This document shows positions 62,268 to 64,000 of a DNA stretch of 64,000 bases, piece by piece (within the stretch, counting starts at the first letter, position 1; every line of letters starts with the position of its first letter). The position numbers and the translations under genes are program-made. The DNA is taken from contig NZ_JAJSOH010000018.1 of NCBI RefSeq assembly GCF_021277265.1, forward strand, positions 1-64,000, given 5' to 3'. A model generated the notes under the pieces. That model had not been told where the DNA came from, ran no database searches, and saw nothing but the letters and a program-made list of their open reading frames with translations. The stretch comes from Kineosporia rhizophila (GTDB lineage Bacteria > Actinomycetota > Actinomycetes > Actinomycetales > Kineosporiaceae).

Positions 62268-63524
62268 GTGCCGGTGACCATCAGCAACGCCGCCGAGAAC
62301 GGCACCACCCGGCTTTCCGGGGCCGAAGGGCCCCGGGCGGGTGACCTGACCGCACACCTGATCGCCACCGACGTCTGGTCCGACCACCTGCTGGTGCGGG
62401 CCGGGATCCCGGTGGTGGACGCCCGGCTGGTCACCGTGGGCGGTGGCCTCGGCTCGTTCCTGCTGGCCGACCGGCTGCTGATGGCCGGAGCGCCGGCCGG
62501 GGACGTGCGGGTGCTGTCCAACCTGGACGTGCCCTGGCAGACCTACGAGCACCTGGCCCGGGTCTCCCAGGTGCCCACCCCGGAACGCGAGCAGGTGCTC
62601 GAGGGCCTGCGGCGTGAGCACGACCGCATCGGATACCCGGAGCTGCTGGCCCGGGGCATGGTGCGGATGGTCCGGCGGCGGCAGGGCGGCGGGTACTTCA
62701 CCGTGCTCACTCCCCCGGCGGGCACCACGCCCACCCCGCGGGTGGTCTACCGCAGCCAGTTCGTGCACCTCGCACTGGGTTACCCGGGCCTGCGGTTCCT
62801 GCCCGACCTGCAGCGCTACCGCGCCGACACCGGTGACCACCACCGGGTGGTCAACGCCTACGAGGGACACGAGCACGTGTACCGCGAGGTGGCGGCCCGG
62901 CCCTGCACCGTGGTGCTCAGGGGCACCGACCCGGTCGGTGACCGGATCGTGAAAAGGCTTACGGACGATCGTGAGCGCCTGCGTACAGGGGTCCGGATCG
63001 TGCGGGCCGGGTTCGGGCGGCCGCGCACCCAGACCGACCGCCGGTTGCACCACCAGTTGCGCCAGGGCACCCAGGAGGGCTGGTACCAGCTCGTGAACGG
63101 GGAGGCCCAACTGCTGCGAAGGCACGGCGACCGGCTGTCGATGATGCTCACCCCGGGCGGGCTCGAGCTGGGGTGCGACTTCGTCATCGACTGCACCGGC
63201 CTGGAGACCGACATCGCCCAGCACCGGGTGTTCGACGACCTGCTCGGGCACAGCGGGGCCCGGCGCAACCCGGTGAACCGGCTGGCGATGGAGCGCAGCT
63301 TCGAGGTGCACGGCACCCGCAACGGCATCGGCCGGATCTACGCCAGCGGCGCCGCCACCCTCTCCACCCCCTCTGCTGCCACCGAACCGGACAGCATCAC
63401 CGGCCTGCAGGCAGCGGCCCAAGAGATCACCCGTGACCTGGTCCGGCAGGGCTTCGCCCGGCGCTCCGGGCCCGGCCGGGCGGCCCGGCAGTGGTGGCGC
63501 CGCACCCGCAACCAGCGACCCTGA
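62268..63524 (+). CDS. Dinucleotide-binding (FAD/NAD(P)) protein of unknown function
   Basis: A 418-residue protein. A Rossmann-type loop VTVGGGLGSFLLADRLL is at about residues 56-72, and a C-terminal VIDCTGLETD and GIGRIYASGAATLS resemble FAD-monooxygenase closing motifs. The middle is unlike any enzyme I recognise. The start GTG at 62268 has AGGAGGAGG upstream. The C-terminus is Arg-rich. It lies 19 bases from a following gene cut by the window edge, so the two form an operon. Confidence 0.7.
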   Translation: MPVTISNAAENGTTRLSGAEGPRAGDLTAHLIATDVWSDHLLVRAGIPVVDARLVTVGGGLGSFLLADRLLMAGAPAGDVRVLSNLDVPWQTYEHLARVSQVPTPEREQVLEGLRREHDRIGYPELLARGMVRMVRRRQGGGYFTVLTPPAGTTPTPRVVYRSQFVHLALGYPGLRFLPDLQRYRADTGDHHRVVNAYEGHEHVYREVAARPCTVVLRGTDPVGDRIVKRLTDDRERLRTGVRIVRAGFGRPRTQTDRRLHHQLRQGTQEGWYQLVNGEAQLLRRHGDRLSMMLTPGGLELGCDFVIDCTGLETDIAQHRVFDDLLGHSGARRNPVNRLAMERSFEVHGTRNGIGRIYASGAATLSTPSAATEPDSITGLQAAAQEITRDLVRQGFARRSGPGRAARQWWRRTRNQRP

Positions 63525-63543
63525 CCAGGAAGGACGAACCGAG

Positions 63544-64000
63544 ATGAACACCATCGAGAGTAGTTGCACGGCAGTCCTTCCCGGTGACGGGCTGGTGCAT
63601 CGTGGCCCCGGCGCCGTGGTCGTCCTGCCGCACCTGACCGAAGAGCAGCTGCCGCAGGCCCGGACCATCCTGGCCGCCTGCGCCCGGCTGACCGACGACC
63701 TCACCGGGCGCACGACGGTGCTCGCCATCGCCGAGATGGCCACCCGTTGCCCCCGGCCGGGGCTGCCCGCTTTCGGGCTGGCCCTGGACACCGACCTGGG
63801 TCTGGTCGTGATGCTCCACGACCAGACTGCCGCCGAGATCCACCGGCCCGGCCAGGAGGTGGCGCGACTGAGCGGCACCGACTCGCTGGCCTGGGTGGAG
63901 CGGCGATTCACCGGGCGGGTCGACAGTTTCGGACTGTGGACCGGCTCGCACCAGACGTACCCCGGGACGGGATCAGCGGCAATGGAGGGGATTCCGCTGA
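63544..64000 (+). CDS. Unidentified gene, cut by the window end
   Basis: 152 codons are visible without a stop, from the ATG at 63544 (AGGAAGGA upstream). The N-terminus is a mix of helices and strands, with LVVMLHDQTAAEIHRPGQE and LSGTDSLAWVERRFTG near the end of the visible part. I recognise no domain. It follows the dinucleotide-binding gene after 19 bases and is probably co-transcribed with it. Confidence 0.7.
   Translation, partial: MNTIESSCTAVLPGDGLVHRGPGAVVVLPHLTEEQLPQARTILAACARLTDDLTGRTTVLAIAEMATRCPRPGLPAFGLALDTDLGLVVMLHDQTAAEIHRPGQEVARLSGTDSLAWVERRFTGRVDSFGLWTGSHQTYPGTGSAAMEGIPL

Noticed and set aside
18-64000. Mobile elements, prophage, attachment sites and tRNA genes
   Set aside because: I looked for transposase or integrase motifs, terminal inverted repeats and tRNA-like cloverleaf sequences and saw none I could support.

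Overview
The window is a GC-rich actinobacterial chromosome segment. It carries the complete Pup-proteasome set (mpa, dop, pup, prcB, prcA, pafA, pafB, pafC), the mycothiol ligase gene mshC, an F420-type LLM oxidoreductase and a HelY-type helicase, a combination typical of Actinomycetota. Genus cannot be fixed from the sequence; a Kineosporia-like soil actinomycete is only a guess. No tRNA, rRNA, CRISPR array, phage or insertion sequence was recognised.

Layout. (1) 0.4-4.3 kb: a Fe/2-oxoglutarate dioxygenase and a 3,5-diaminohexanoate dehydrogenase diverge from a KamA-type radical SAM aminomutase, with an Lrp/AsnC regulator converging on kamA. (2) 4.4-26.4 kb: the conserved core. It holds a 5'-3' exonuclease, helY, tatC, tatA, pafC, pafB, a DUF3866 gene, two FKBP isomerases, pafA, prcA, prcB, pup, dop, a DUF3054 gene, mpa, trmI and a site-2 protease. 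(3) 26.5-42.9 kb: a RecB-like nuclease, an ABC exporter/FtsX-like pair, HAD and PAC2 proteins, mshC with the SCO1664/DUF3090/histidine-phosphatase trio, an aldo/keto reductase, a SulP-carbonic anhydrase fusion, a very acidic protein, a DUF5703 gene and an M20 peptidase. (4) 43.1-54.1 kb: a MASE1-PAS sensor, a DUF429-RelA/SpoT fusion, pobA, a GGDEF-EAL protein, and an IclR regulator divergent from pcaHGBC. The last set converts 4-hydroxybenzoate through protocatechuate into the beta-ketoadipate pathway. (5) 54.1-60.2 kb: a lysE/lysG exporter-regulator pair. Then comes an apparent light-sensing partner-switch module: HATPase, STAS, heme oxygenase, and a bacteriophytochrome fused to a SpoIIE phosphatase. 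Two DUF202 membrane proteins follow. (6) 60.4-64.0 kb: an LLM oxidoreductase, a crotonase, a dinucleotide-binding protein and a gene cut by the window edge.

About twenty genes start with ATG or GTG 6-8 bases after a TANNNT (or CAGGNT) hexamer and lack a Shine-Dalgarno sequence, so leaderless transcription seems common here. The same rule exposes a probable 23-codon reading frame that overlaps the start of the site-2 protease gene. The most unusual single proteins are the DUF429-RelA/SpoT fusion, in which the expected catalytic Glu is Ser, the phytochrome-phosphatase, and a PrcB whose processing site reads Ala-Thr instead of Gly-Thr.

All assignments come from reading motifs and gene order by eye; no database search was run.
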